Shown here one piece after another: positions 7,702 through 15,594 of a stretch of DNA of 53,443 bases. Each line of letters starts with the position of its first letter. The first letter of the stretch is position 1. Below the pieces are notes generated by a model. It was not told the DNA's origin. It saw only the letters and a program-made list of their open reading frames with translations, and did no database searches. A program made the translations under genes and the position numbers. Source of the stretch: Pseudomonas siliginis (GTDB lineage: Bacteria > Pseudomonadota > Gammaproteobacteria > Pseudomonadales > Pseudomonadaceae); contig NZ_JAHSTW010000014.1 in NCBI RefSeq assembly GCF_019145195.1, positions 1-53,443 on the forward strand. The letters are read 5' to 3'.

Positions 7702-8328
7702 TCAGCCTTGGCAGTTCATGACGCTGCGGGTTTTCAACTCGCATTCAAACAGGAATTCAAAAGCCTCGATCTGCCGCAGCGCGTCGCTCATCTGCGCGCC
7801 CCAGGTGTAGAGGCCATGGCCGCGAATCAGATAACCGACGCAATCGGGATGGGCGTCGAGCCAAGGCTGCACCTTGGCGGCGAGGCGCGCAATGTCCTGA
7901 TCGTTGTCAAAAATCGGCACACGCACCCGTGATTCATGGGTGGAAATGCCGCTGAAGGCTTTCTGCAATTCGTAGTCTTCGAACTCGATGAAATCTTCCG
8001 GGGTCAGCCGCGACAACACCGTGGCATTCACCGAATGAGTGTGCAGCACCGCACCGATCTCCGCGCGCCAACTGTAGAGCTGGGTGTGCAGCAAGGTTTC
8101 GGCGGAGGGTTTCTTGCCCGGCTCCAGGCTATTGCCGGACAGATCGGTAGCGAGCACGTCATCCACACCCAACTGGCCCTTGTGCTTGCCCGATACGGTC
8201 AACAGCGCTTCGCTCGGCGACAGGCGCGTCGAATAGTTGCTGCTGGTGGCTGGCGACCAGCCACGGCCATATAGAAAACGCCCGGCGTCAACGATCTGCT
8301 GGGCGAGCTGTTCACGGCTAAGGCTCAT
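7702..8328 (-). CDS. mtnB: Methylthioribulose-1-phosphate dehydratase
   Basis: A 208-residue class II aldolase-fold zinc enzyme that dehydrates 5-methylthioribulose-1-phosphate to the diketo compound used by MtnC. Zinc-binding sequences are LHTHSVNATVLSR and LIRGHGLYTWG. The substrate-binding N-terminal half has GWSPATSSNYSTRLS, and YLIRGHGLY is typical of the family. The start at 8328 is preferred over one 7 codons earlier because of AGGA upstream. It overlaps the stop of the upstream MFS gene by 4 bp (ATGA), so the two are translationally coupled. Confidence 0.95.
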   Translation of the reverse strand: MSLSREQLAQQIVDAGRFLYGRGWSPATSSNYSTRLSPSEALLTVSGKHKGQLGVDDVLATDLSGNSLEPGKKPSAETLLHTQLYSWRAEIGAVLHTHSVNATVLSRLTPEDFIEFEDYELQKAFSGISTHESRVRVPIFDNDQDIARLAAKVQPWLDAHPDCVGYLIRGHGLYTWGAQMSDALRQIEAFEFLFECELKTRSVMNCQG

Positions 8329-9470
8329 GGCCTGTCCTCTTGCATACATGTGGCAATGATAACGGCAGCGGCAAGCGCTGCGAGACTGGCAATACTAAAG
8401 GTCAATGTCGCGCCGAGGGCATTCCAGCTGTAGCCGGAATACAGGGCGCCCAGCGCCCCGCCGGTGCCGGCCAGTGCCGCATACAGCGCCTGGCCCTGAC
8501 CTTGCTGGCGGGCGCCGAAACTACGTTGCACGAAAGCGATGGCAGCCGCGTGAAAGCTGCCAAAAGTCGCTGCGTGCAGCACTTGGGCGAACAACAACAC
8601 CCAGAGAAACTCCGCAAACGAACCGAGCAGCACCCAGCGCAACGCCGCCAGCAGGAAGCTCGCCAGCAACACCCGGCGCAGGGAAAAGCGCGCCAGAATG
8701 CGGCTCATGGCCATGAACATCAGCACTTCCGCCACCACGCCCACGGCCCAGAGCATACCGATGACGCCACGGCTGTAACCGAGGCGTTCAAGGTGCAGAG
8801 TCAGAAAGGTGTAATACGGCCCGTGGCTGACCTGCATCAGCGCGACGCAAGCATAAAACGCCAGCACGCCGGGATGACGCAATTGCTTGAGGAAGCCATC
8901 ACCCGTCGGCCGATTGCCCTGCGCCGGTTGCGCATTCGGCACCCACAAACTGCTGAGGACGATGCCAGCCATGATCAGCACCAGCGCCGCCGGATAAATG
9001 TCCAGACTGAGCCATTCGAACAGCCGCCCCAGCACTACCACAGTGATGATGAAACCGATCGAGCCCCACAGGCGAATCTGGCTGTAGCGCGATGTTTGCC
9101 CCTGCAAATGCGCGAGGGTGATGACTTCGAACTGCGGCAGCACTGCGTGCCAGAAGAACGCATGCAGGGCCATGACCATCGCCAGCCAGGCGTAGGTCTG
9201 GCTGACGAAGATCAGTGAAAAGGTCAGCAACGTGCACACCGCGCCAAAGCGCACGATGGCCAGACGCCTGCCGGTGTAATCGCCGAGCCAGCCCCAGATG
9301 TTCGGCGCCACGCAGCGCATCAGCATCGGAATCGCCACCAACTCGCCGATGCGTGCGGCGCTGAAGCCGAGGTGATCGAAGTACAGCGCCAGGAACGGCG
9401 CTGTCGAACCGAGCAAGGCGAAATAGAACAGATAGAAACTGGACAGCCGCCAGTAAGGAAGCGCCGCCAC
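8325..9470 (-). CDS. MFS transporter, HcaT/MFS_1-like
   Basis: A 381-residue inner-membrane protein with about 12 hydrophobic segments. The A-loop motif between helices 2 and 3 is NIWGWLGDYTGRRLAIVRFG. The N-terminus FYLFYFALLGSTAPFLALYF is characteristic of the 3-phenylpropionic acid/nucleoside-type MFS_1-like family (PF12832). The substrate is unknown; coupling to mtnB by a 4-bp overlap suggests a methylthio-sugar or a related compound, but this is inference. The start is a GTG at 9470 with no strong Shine-Dalgarno sequence. It lies 34 bp downstream of aroC, so aroC-MFS-mtnB-mtnD-mtnC is probably one transcript. Confidence 0.9.
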   Translation of the reverse strand: MAALPYWRLSSFYLFYFALLGSTAPFLALYFDHLGFSAARIGELVAIPMLMRCVAPNIWGWLGDYTGRRLAIVRFGAVCTLLTFSLIFVSQTYAWLAMVMALHAFFWHAVLPQFEVITLAHLQGQTSRYSQIRLWGSIGFIITVVVLGRLFEWLSLDIYPAALVLIMAGIVLSSLWVPNAQPAQGNRPTGDGFLKQLRHPGVLAFYACVALMQVSHGPYYTFLTLHLERLGYSRGVIGMLWAVGVVAEVLMFMAMSRILARFSLRRVLLASFLLAALRWVLLGSFAEFLWVLLFAQVLHAATFGSFHAAAIAFVQRSFGARQQGQGQALYAALAGTGGALGALYSGYSWNALGATLTFSIASLAALAAAVIIATCMQEDRP

Positions 9471-9504
9471 GCCGGTTATGCCGCGACGGCTTTGAGCGCA
9501 GCCA

Positions 9505-10596
9505 TCAGAGCTGGCCCAGCACCGGCGTGCTCACGCGCACATCGGCGTTCTGCCCACGGTGGCGCAGCAGGTGATCCATCAGCACGATGGCCATCATCGC
9601 TTCGGCGATCGGCGTCGCGCGGATGCCGACACAGGGGTCGTGACGACCCTTGGTGATCACATCGACCGGGTTGCCATTCACGTCGATCGAGCGGCCCGGC
9701 GTAGTAATGCTCGAGGTCGGTTTCAATGCCAGATGCGCAACGATTGGCTGGCCGGACGAGATGCCACCGAGGATGCCGCCGGCGTTGTTGCTGAGGAATC
9801 CTTCCGGCGTCAGTTCATCGCGGTGTTCGGTACCACGCTGGGCGACACAGGCGAAACCGGCGCCGATCTCCACGCCCTTAACCGCGTTGATGCTCATCAG
9901 CGCGTGGGCGAGTTCGGCGTCGAGGCGATCGAAGATCGGCTCGCCAAGGCCCGGCATGACCCCTTCGGCGACCACGGTGATCTTCGCTCCGACCGAGTCC
10001 TGATCGCGGCGCAACTGGTCCATGTAGGCTTCCAGCTCCGGGACCTTGTCCGGGTCAGGGCTGAAGAAGGCGTTTTCTTCGACCGAATCCCAAGTCTTGA
10101 ATGGAATTTCGATCGGACCGAGCTGGCTCATGTAACCGCGAATCACGATGCCCTGACTGGCCAGATACTTCTTGGCGATCGCACCGGCTGCCACGCGCAT
10201 GGCGGTTTCCCGCGCTGAACTGCGGCCACCGCCGCGATAATCGCGTTCGCCGTATTTGTGGTGATAGGTGTAGTCGGCATGAGCCGGGCGGAACAGGTCC
10301 TTGATCGCCGAGTAGTCCTTGGACTTCTGGTCGGTGTTGCGAATCAGCAGGCCGATCGAGCAACCGGTGGTGCGACCCTCGAACACGCCGGAGAGGATTT
10401 CGACTTCATCGGCTTCCTGGCGCTGGGTGGTGTGGCGGCTGGTGCCAGGCTTGCGGCGATCGAGGTCGCGCTGCAGATCTTCCAGGGAAATCTCCAGGCC
10501 CGGCGGGCAGCCGTCGACAATGGCGACCAACGCCGGACCATGGCTTTCGCCAGCGGTGGTGACAGTGAACAACTTGCCGTAGGTATTGCCGGACAT
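9505..10596 (-). CDS. aroC: Chorismate synthase
   Basis: A 363-residue FMNH2-dependent enzyme converting 5-enolpyruvylshikimate-3-phosphate to chorismate, the last step of the common aromatic pathway. Signatures are GESHGPALVAIVDGCPPGL at the N-terminus, RRKPGTSRHTTQRQEADEVE, DYRGGGRSSARETAMRVAAGA and GISSGQPIVAHLALKPTSSI, and RHDPCVGIRATPIAEAM near the C-terminus. Length and start (ATG at 10596, GGAG upstream) are standard. It heads the minus-strand run leading into the MFS and methionine-salvage genes and is divergent from the alpha/beta hydrolase gene. Confidence 0.98.
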   Translation of the reverse strand: MSGNTYGKLFTVTTAGESHGPALVAIVDGCPPGLEISLEDLQRDLDRRKPGTSRHTTQRQEADEVEILSGVFEGRTTGCSIGLLIRNTDQKSKDYSAIKDLFRPAHADYTYHHKYGERDYRGGGRSSARETAMRVAAGAIAKKYLASQGIVIRGYMSQLGPIEIPFKTWDSVEENAFFSPDPDKVPELEAYMDQLRRDQDSVGAKITVVAEGVMPGLGEPIFDRLDAELAHALMSINAVKGVEIGAGFACVAQRGTEHRDELTPEGFLSNNAGGILGGISSGQPIVAHLALKPTSSITTPGRSIDVNGNPVDVITKGRHDPCVGIRATPIAEAMMAIVLMDHLLRHRGQNADVRVSTPVLGQL

Positions 10597-10683
10597 GCAG
10601 GACGCTCCGTGAAATCAAACCCGAATTCTTGATGCGCGCCAGTATACGCAGGCTAACCGAGTAGTTCATCCTCGAACCTTAGT

Positions 10684-10708
10684 GGTGCCGGCGAGTCCAA
10701 CCGGCACC
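10684..10708 (+). other. Hairpin in the aroC-hydrolase divergent region
   Basis: A perfect 8-bp inverted repeat, GGTGCCGG / CCGGCACC, with a 9-nt loop lies 19 nt before the chosen start of the hydrolase gene. It could be a leader hairpin or an operator; there is no T-tract to make it a terminator. Confidence 0.35.
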
Positions 10709-10726
10709 TTGACCAATGATGGCGTG

Positions 10727-11680
10727 ATGATGCTGCGAGTTCTGATCTTGAGTCTTACCCTCTTTACCGGCTTTGCCCAAGCGACAGTCCTACAGCGCCC
10801 GGTCACTCTGGACACCGGCAGCGGCGAACTTTTCGGCTCGCTGTTGCTGCCCAAGTCCGACAGCCCGGTGCCGATTGTTCTGATGATTTCTGGCTCGGGT
10901 CCTACAGATCGCGACGGAAACAACCCCGACGGCGGGCGCAACGACAGTCTCAAGCGCTTGGCCTGGGTGCTGGCCAAACACAACATCGCCAGCGTGCGCT
11001 ACGACAAGCGTGGCGTTGCGGCAAGCCTGGCGGCCGCTCCCGATGAACGTGATTTGTCTGTAGAAGGCTATGCGGCGGACGCGGTGGCGTGGGGGCAGAA
11101 GCTCAAGGCCGATCCGCGTTTCGGCAAACTGATTCTGCTCGGCCACAGCGAAGGCGCGCTGATTGCCAGCCTCGCTGCGCCGAAGCTGGACGCAGCGGCG
11201 GTGATCTCGCTGTCTGGCAGCGCGCGGCCGGTCGATGAAGTGATCCGCGAACAGTTGGCGCGCAGCCTGCCGCCGCCACTGATGCTGCGCAGCAACGAGC
11301 TGCTCGACAGCCTCAAGGCCGGCCATACCGATGACAACGTGCCGCAGCCGTTGCAGGTGATCTTTCGCCCGAGCGTGCAGCCGTACCTGATTTCGCTGTT
11401 CCGTCAGGACCCGGCGCAAGCCTTTGCCCAGCTGAAAATGCCGGCACTGATCGTTCAGGGCAGCAACGACATTCAGGTCGGCACCGAGGACGCGAAGCTG
11501 CTCAAGGCGGCGAAACCGGACGCGCAACTGACGGTGATCGACGGTATGAATCACGTGCTGCGCATCGTCCACAACGACATGAAGCGGCAATTGGCCTCCT
11601 ACAAGGACCCGAATTTGCCCCTGGCCGCCGAACTGGGCGCTGCCGTCATCGAATTTATTGACGGAATTCGTGCAAGTTAA
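10727..11680 (+). CDS. Exported alpha/beta hydrolase
   Basis: A 317-residue serine hydrolase of unknown substrate. The N-terminus MMLRVLILSLTLFTGFAQAT is a signal peptide with a likely cut after FAQA, so the enzyme should be periplasmic. The catalytic elements are the nucleophile elbow GHSEG, an aspartate in VQGSNDIQVG and the histidine in DGMNHVLR. The oxyanion region reads MISGSGPTDRDGN, typical of the dienelactone hydrolase/serine aminopeptidase-like group that sits beside aroC in Pseudomonas. The start at 10727 or 10730 is chosen for the signal peptide; a longer frame from 10682 is possible but runs through the hairpin. Confidence 0.85.
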   Translation: MMLRVLILSLTLFTGFAQATVLQRPVTLDTGSGELFGSLLLPKSDSPVPIVLMISGSGPTDRDGNNPDGGRNDSLKRLAWVLAKHNIASVRYDKRGVAASLAAAPDERDLSVEGYAADAVAWGQKLKADPRFGKLILLGHSEGALIASLAAPKLDAAAVISLSGSARPVDEVIREQLARSLPPPLMLRSNELLDSLKAGHTDDNVPQPLQVIFRPSVQPYLISLFRQDPAQAFAQLKMPALIVQGSNDIQVGTEDAKLLKAAKPDAQLTVIDGMNHVLRIVHNDMKRQLASYKDPNLPLAAELGAAVIEFIDGIRAS

Positions 11681-11779
11681 CTGCGTTTTACCCTCCAGCC
11701 TCACAGAAAACGGCCGATAAGCCTTTGTCGCCAGCGCAACGTCTGGCGGCAAGCAGGGCTTGGACAGGATCTCGCCGTT

Positions 11780-12571
11780 ATGACTGAAACCCAGACTTCA
11801 CCCGACACCAGCGCTGAAAAAGACGCACCGCCAGCGGTCGAACTGCCGTGGGCGGACGTTCAGGCCGAGCACCACAAGATGCTTCGCCTGGCGCCGCTGC
11901 AGACCGACCGCAACACCGGCGGCCGGCCGTTGCGCTTTGTCGAATTCGGTTATGCCGAGCGCAACAGCAAAGAGCGCAGCCTGATGCGCATGGCGATCAA
12001 GCTGCCCAACCAGCGTGTGCGCAAAGAGCAGAATCATCTTGATGTGTGGGTCGACCACGCGAGCAAACGCGTGAGTTTCGGTCCCGACAGTGGCTTGCAG
12101 ATCGAACCGCTGAATCGCGGTATCGGCCGCTTCATGGCTGCGCAAGGCATCAATTGGGCGAAAAAGCGCTGGCCCGGCTACACCGTCGAAGGCATGGACC
12201 TGAACAACAAGGATGCGCTAAACGAAGACACTCGCTTGCGTCGCGACCATTTCCTGCGCGTGCACGGTTTCGATGTGGCTTACGCCGACGCCCAGCATTT
12301 GAAGGGCAGCATCAAGGCGGTGCAGGTCGGTGATCTGCTCGGTGACTGGAACAGCGAAAAACTGCAGATCGTCGAGATTCTTGAAGCCGCGCAGATGCTG
12401 CAGCAGGCCGAACAGAATCTCGCTGAGCAGGAAGTGAAACTGAAGAAGCAGGAAGAGAAAGTCAGCAAGTTCAAGCGTGAAGACGCCGGGTTGCGCTTCA
12501 CCATTACGTGTCTGGTGGCGTTTGCGGTGTTTCAGGCGGGGTTGTTGATCTGGATTGCTACGCACCGCTGA
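11780..12571 (+). CDS. Conserved tail-anchored protein of unknown function
   Basis: A 263-residue protein without a recognised enzymatic motif. The N-terminal 180 residues are soluble and basic, with VEFGYAERNSKERSLMRMAI and FGPDSGLQIEPLNRGIGRF. A predicted coiled coil (about residues 195-235, ILEAAQMLQQAEQNLAEQEV and KKQEEKVSKF) leads into a single C-terminal membrane helix (FTITCLVAFAVFQAGLLIWI). The architecture suggests a cytoplasmic domain anchored to the inner membrane. It lies between the hydrolase gene and prmB, as in other pseudomonads, and is probably expressed with the hydrolase (99 bp gap). Confidence 0.75.
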   Translation: MTETQTSPDTSAEKDAPPAVELPWADVQAEHHKMLRLAPLQTDRNTGGRPLRFVEFGYAERNSKERSLMRMAIKLPNQRVRKEQNHLDVWVDHASKRVSFGPDSGLQIEPLNRGIGRFMAAQGINWAKKRWPGYTVEGMDLNNKDALNEDTRLRRDHFLRVHGFDVAYADAQHLKGSIKAVQVGDLLGDWNSEKLQIVEILEAAQMLQQAEQNLAEQEVKLKKQEEKVSKFKREDAGLRFTITCLVAFAVFQAGLLIWIATHR

Positions 12572-12588
12572 GGGCTTGGGCGCGTACT

Positions 12589-12619
12589 GATCGTTCCCAT
12601 GCTCTGCGTGGGAACGATC
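12589..12619. repeat. REP-type hairpin between convergent genes
   Basis: The inverted repeat GATCGTTCCCAT-GCTCTGC-GTGGGAACGATC has 11 of 12 positions paired and matches an abundant Pseudomonas intergenic palindrome. It lies between the convergent ends of the tail-anchored protein gene and prmB and could serve as a shared transcript 3' end. Confidence 0.75.
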
Positions 12620-12629
12620 TGTCACAACC

Positions 12630-13538
12630 TTAGACGCGGGACGCGAACAGGGCCTGATGCGCGCGGCACTGCTCGGCTGTCAGCATGAACACGCCATGCC
12701 CGCCACGCTGGAACTCCAGCCAGGCGAAATCGACTTCCGGGTACAACGCCTCGACGTGCACCTGGCTGTTGCCCACCTCGACAATCAACAAACCTTTCTC
12801 GGTCAGATGATCCGCCGCTTCGGCGAGCATGCGCCGGACCAGATTCAGACCATCATCACCGCAGGCCAGACCGAGCTCCGGCTCGTGCTGATATTCGTCC
12901 GGCATGTCGGCGAAATCTTCCGCGTCGACGTAGGGCGGGTTCGACACGATCAGGTCGAAACGCTGACCCGGCAAGCCATCGAAGCCATCACCCTGCACGG
13001 TGTAGACGCGCTCATCGACGCCATGGCGCTCGATGTTCTGGTTGGCCACTTCCAGCGCCTCGAACGACAGGTCCGCGAGCACTACCTCGGCATTCTGAAA
13101 CTCGTAAGCACAGGCAATACCGATGCAACCGGAACCCGTGCACAGGTCGAGAATTCGCGCCGGTTCGTTGCCGATCCATGGCGCAAAGCGGTTTTCGATC
13201 AGTTCACCAATCGGCGAACGCGGGATCAACACGCGCTGGTCGACGATGAACGACATGCCGCAGAACCACGCCTCGCCGAGCAGATAGGCGGTCGGAACGC
13301 GATCTTCGATGCGGCGCTTGAGCAAGCGCTGCAGATTGACCAGTTCGTCATCTTCCAGCGCGCAATCAAGATAGCTGTCGGCGATTTCCCATGGCAGGTG
13401 CAAAGCGCCCAGCACCAACTGGCGCGCCTCATCCCAGGCGTTGTCGGTGCCATGACCGAAAAACAGATCCTCCCCATGGAAGCGGCTGACGGCCCAACGG
13501 ATGTGGTCGCGCAGGGTACGAAGTCGGGAAGTGATCAC
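12630..13538 (-). CDS. prmB: 50S ribosomal protein L3 N5-glutamine methyltransferase
   Basis: A 302-residue SAM-dependent methyltransferase that methylates a glutamine side chain of ribosomal protein L3. The SAM-binding motif is ILDLCTGSGCIGIA and the catalytic motif is the NPPY tetrad in DLIVSNPPYVDAEDFADMP. The N-terminal helical domain and YLLGEAWFCGMSFIVDQRVL are typical of PrmB as opposed to PrmC. The start is a GTG at 13538 with GGAG 8 nt upstream. It is convergent with the preceding gene and divergent from the cysteine hydrolase-like gene. Confidence 0.95.
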   Translation of the reverse strand: MITSRLRTLRDHIRWAVSRFHGEDLFFGHGTDNAWDEARQLVLGALHLPWEIADSYLDCALEDDELVNLQRLLKRRIEDRVPTAYLLGEAWFCGMSFIVDQRVLIPRSPIGELIENRFAPWIGNEPARILDLCTGSGCIGIACAYEFQNAEVVLADLSFEALEVANQNIERHGVDERVYTVQGDGFDGLPGQRFDLIVSNPPYVDAEDFADMPDEYQHEPELGLACGDDGLNLVRRMLAEAADHLTEKGLLIVEVGNSQVHVEALYPEVDFAWLEFQRGGHGVFMLTAEQCRAHQALFASRV

Positions 13539-13777
13539 GGCGTAGAACTCCAGAAAAAACGACTGGCGATTCTAACAGCCAAAACGCCCGACGACGACGC
13601 AGGAAAAACCGCGCGGCAACGGTAGGAGATTTCTTTTTTTTGCATCAGGCATTGAACGGAACGTGTAACTTGACAAGGCTGCAGGCCAAGAACGACGGCG
13701 CCTACGATGGTAGCGATTCACAGAATCGCTCAGCCAGAGGACAATGTCGCAAAAGCCCCACCCCGAGGAGCCCCAGA

Positions 13778-14368
13778 ATGTCCGTTCCAAAAACGATGTT
13801 TCAACTCAGCGGTCGCGGTTACGCAGCGGCCACCCTGAGCCATGCCACCGTGGTCATCATCGATGCCCAGAAGGAATACCTCAGTGGCCCGCTGGCCCTG
13901 AGCGGCATGGACGCGGCCGTCGCGAACATCAAACAAGTGGTTGCCGCAGCCCGTGCCGCCGGTCGGCCGATCGTGCACGTGCGTCATCTCGGCACCGTTG
14001 GTGGCCTGTTCGACCCGCAGGGCGAACGTGGCGAGTTCATCCCTGGTCTGGAACCACAGGGTGATGAAACCATTATCGGCAAACTGCTGCCGAGCGCTTT
14101 CCATGGCACTGAGCTACTCGAGCGCCTGCAGAACCTCGGCTCGCTGGACCTGATCGTTTGCGGTTTCATGAGTCACTCCAGCGTCAGCACCACGGTGCGC
14201 GCGGCGAAGAACCTCGGTTTCCGCTGCACCCTGGTCGAAGACGCCTGCGCGACTCGCGATCTGCCGTTCAAGGGCGGCGTACTCAGCGCCGAGCGCGTGC
14301 AGGAAGCGGAAATGGCAATCATGGCTGACAACTTCGCCACCCTGGCCAAGACTCAGGACCTGATCTGA
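13778..14368 (+). CDS. Isochorismatase-family hydrolase with Ser in place of the catalytic Cys
   Basis: A 196-residue cytoplasmic protein of the isochorismatase-like/cysteine hydrolase superfamily. The catalytic aspartate lies in VVIIDAQKEY (D29) and the lysine in IIGKLLPSAF (K102). The position normally taken by the nucleophilic cysteine in GFMTHxCVSTT reads GFMSHSSVSTT (S135). True amidohydrolase members need that cysteine, so this protein may be a vinyl-ether-type hydrolase like PhzD/EntB, use serine, or be a non-amidase. The ATG at 13778 has GAGGAG upstream; an N-terminal extension to 13640 is not protein-like. Confidence 0.85.
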   Translation: MSVPKTMFQLSGRGYAAATLSHATVVIIDAQKEYLSGPLALSGMDAAVANIKQVVAAARAAGRPIVHVRHLGTVGGLFDPQGERGEFIPGLEPQGDETIIGKLLPSAFHGTELLERLQNLGSLDLIVCGFMSHSSVSTTVRAAKNLGFRCTLVEDACATRDLPFKGGVLSAERVQEAEMAIMADNFATLAKTQDLI

Positions 14369-14499
14369 TCCTGCCCTTGTGAGCGGTGCATTGGCGCCGC
14401 TCATCCGCTATATCCGCTGATTTGCCGCAAATGCCATAGCCTCAGGAACAACCCGGTCAACTCCCGGTCGAAGGGCCGATACCATTGAGGAAGGTCGGA

Positions 14500-14820
14500 A
14501 TGAAGTTATCCGATGGATTTGACGCACGCCGTTTGCGGCCCAAAGGCCAAAGCAACTGGCGTTTTCGATTTGGCGCGGCGATCTCGGCCATTCTGGCGAC
14601 GTTCGGCGTGCTGCTGGCGATGGCCGGGGCAGCCAGCCTGCTCGGCCGCCCGCCGGCGCTGGGTGACCTGAACGCATCACCGCTGGGCTCGGCAATCATG
14701 CTCGCCGTCGGCTTGCTGTTTCTGTATTTCGGCGTTGCCCTGTGGCGCCGCTGCCGCCGTCGCGCACGGCAATCGCGGGAACTGAACATGTCCCCGCATC
14801 TGATGAAAAAACACGACTGA
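14500..14820 (+). CDS. Small two-helix membrane protein
   Basis: A 106-residue protein with two hydrophobic segments, about residues 25-47 (AAISAILATFGVLLAMAGAA) and 65-85 (GSAIMLAVGLLFLYFGVALW). An Arg-rich stretch WRRCRRRARQSRE follows, so the C-terminus should face the cytoplasm by the positive-inside rule. The function is unknown. The start at 14500 is supported by GAGGAAGG upstream and preferred to one 5 codons earlier. It lies between the hydrolase-like and Smr genes, all on the + strand, and is followed by a terminator. Confidence 0.7.
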   Translation: MKLSDGFDARRLRPKGQSNWRFRFGAAISAILATFGVLLAMAGAASLLGRPPALGDLNASPLGSAIMLAVGLLFLYFGVALWRRCRRRARQSRELNMSPHLMKKHD

Positions 14821-14823
14821 CCC

Positions 14824-14854
14824 AACGGCCTGGCTTTTTGCCGGGCCGTTTTCT
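14824..14854 (+). terminator. Rho-independent terminator
   Basis: A stem of AACGGCC / GGCCGTT with an inner GGC-TTTTT-GCC helix is followed by TTCT, directly after the small membrane protein stop codon. It separates this gene from the Smr-domain gene. Confidence 0.75.
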
Positions 14855-14894
14855 GTCGACTTGGGTAAACTGGCCGCCCTTCGCGGAGGCTGAC

Positions 14895-15452
14895 ATGCAA
14901 GACGACGATTTTTCTCTGTTCAAAAGTGCGATCCAGGGCGTCAAGCCGATCAAGCACGACCGCGCCGACACCGGCAAACCCAAGGCTGACCGCGCGCAGA
15001 TTGCCAAGCTGCGTCAGTCCGCCACCGTGCGCAGCGACACCACTATCATTGATGGCTTGTCCGACCAGTTCGTGATCGACGTCGGCCCGGAAGACGAACT
15101 GATGTGGTCCCGCGACGGCGTGCAGGAAAGCCAGATGCGCAAGCTCAAGGTCGGGCAGATCCCGTTCGAAGGCAGCCTCGACCTGCACGGCATGAGCGTG
15201 GAAAAGGCCCGGGAAACGCTTTGGTCCTTTCTCGCCGAAGCGACCAAGTTCGAAATCCGCTGCGTGCGCGTGACGCACGGCAAGGCTGTGCGCCTGGATG
15301 GCAAGCGGCCGATGATCAAAAGCCACGTCAACACCTGGCTGCGCCAGCATGCGCAAGTGCTCGGTTTCTGCTCCTGCCAGGCCCGCCACGGCGGCGCCGG
15401 CGCGGTTTATGTGATGCTGAAACGGACGATGATGGAAGGCCGCGACGAATAA
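14895..15452 (+). CDS. Smr-domain endonuclease-like protein (SmrA-like)
   Basis: A 185-residue protein with a C-terminal Smr domain (about residues 95-180). Its motifs are SLDLHGMSVEKARE, RVTHGKAV and the glycine-rich ARHGGAGAVYVML. Smr domains are nucleases; enteric SmrB cleaves mRNA at collided ribosomes and SmrA is a relative of less certain role. The N-terminal pattern DDDFSLFKSAIQGVKPIK and MWSRDGVQESQMRKLKVGQ resembles SmrA (YdaL) more than SmrB. The ATG at 14895 has GGAGG upstream. This is the last gene of the conserved block; everything to its right is accessory. Confidence 0.85.
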   Translation: MQDDDFSLFKSAIQGVKPIKHDRADTGKPKADRAQIAKLRQSATVRSDTTIIDGLSDQFVIDVGPEDELMWSRDGVQESQMRKLKVGQIPFEGSLDLHGMSVEKARETLWSFLAEATKFEIRCVRVTHGKAVRLDGKRPMIKSHVNTWLRQHAQVLGFCSCQARHGGAGAVYVMLKRTMMEGRDE

Positions 15453-15506
15453 TTGCGTTACACCAAATTTACGGGCTGCGAAAACTTCCACAGATAGTTC
15501 GATAGA

Positions 15507-15536
15507 TCTAGAACAGAATCATACCCCGGTTCTAGA
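15507..15536. repeat. Inverted repeat; left copy of a CTAGAACAGAAT motif
   Basis: TCTAGAAC and GTTCTAGA form an 8-bp inverted repeat separated by 14 nt. Its left part, CTAGAACAGAATCATACC (15508-15525), recurs imperfectly at 20662-20679 as CTGGAACAGAATTACACC (15 of 18 identical, same orientation). The two copies bracket the AT-rich acyltransferase/glycosyltransferase patch and may be remnants of element ends or attachment sites. Confidence 0.5.
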
Positions 15537-15551
15537 AAGCCAAGGCAATAG

Positions 15552-15580
15552 TAAAAAGCCCGCATATCTGCGGGCCCGGC
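15552..15580 (-). terminator. Rho-independent terminator of the acyltransferase gene
   Basis: The 7-bp stem GCCCGCA / TGCGGGC has a 4-nt loop. Read on the minus strand it is followed by TTTTTAC and preceded by an A/T-rich lead, about 15 nt after the acyltransferase stop codon. Confidence 0.8.
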
Positions 15581-15594
15581 TAAAAAAGTATTAA

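Noticed and set aside
14457..15491. 344-codon minus-strand frame
   Set aside because: Antisense to the small membrane protein and Smr genes, and it covers the terminator between them.
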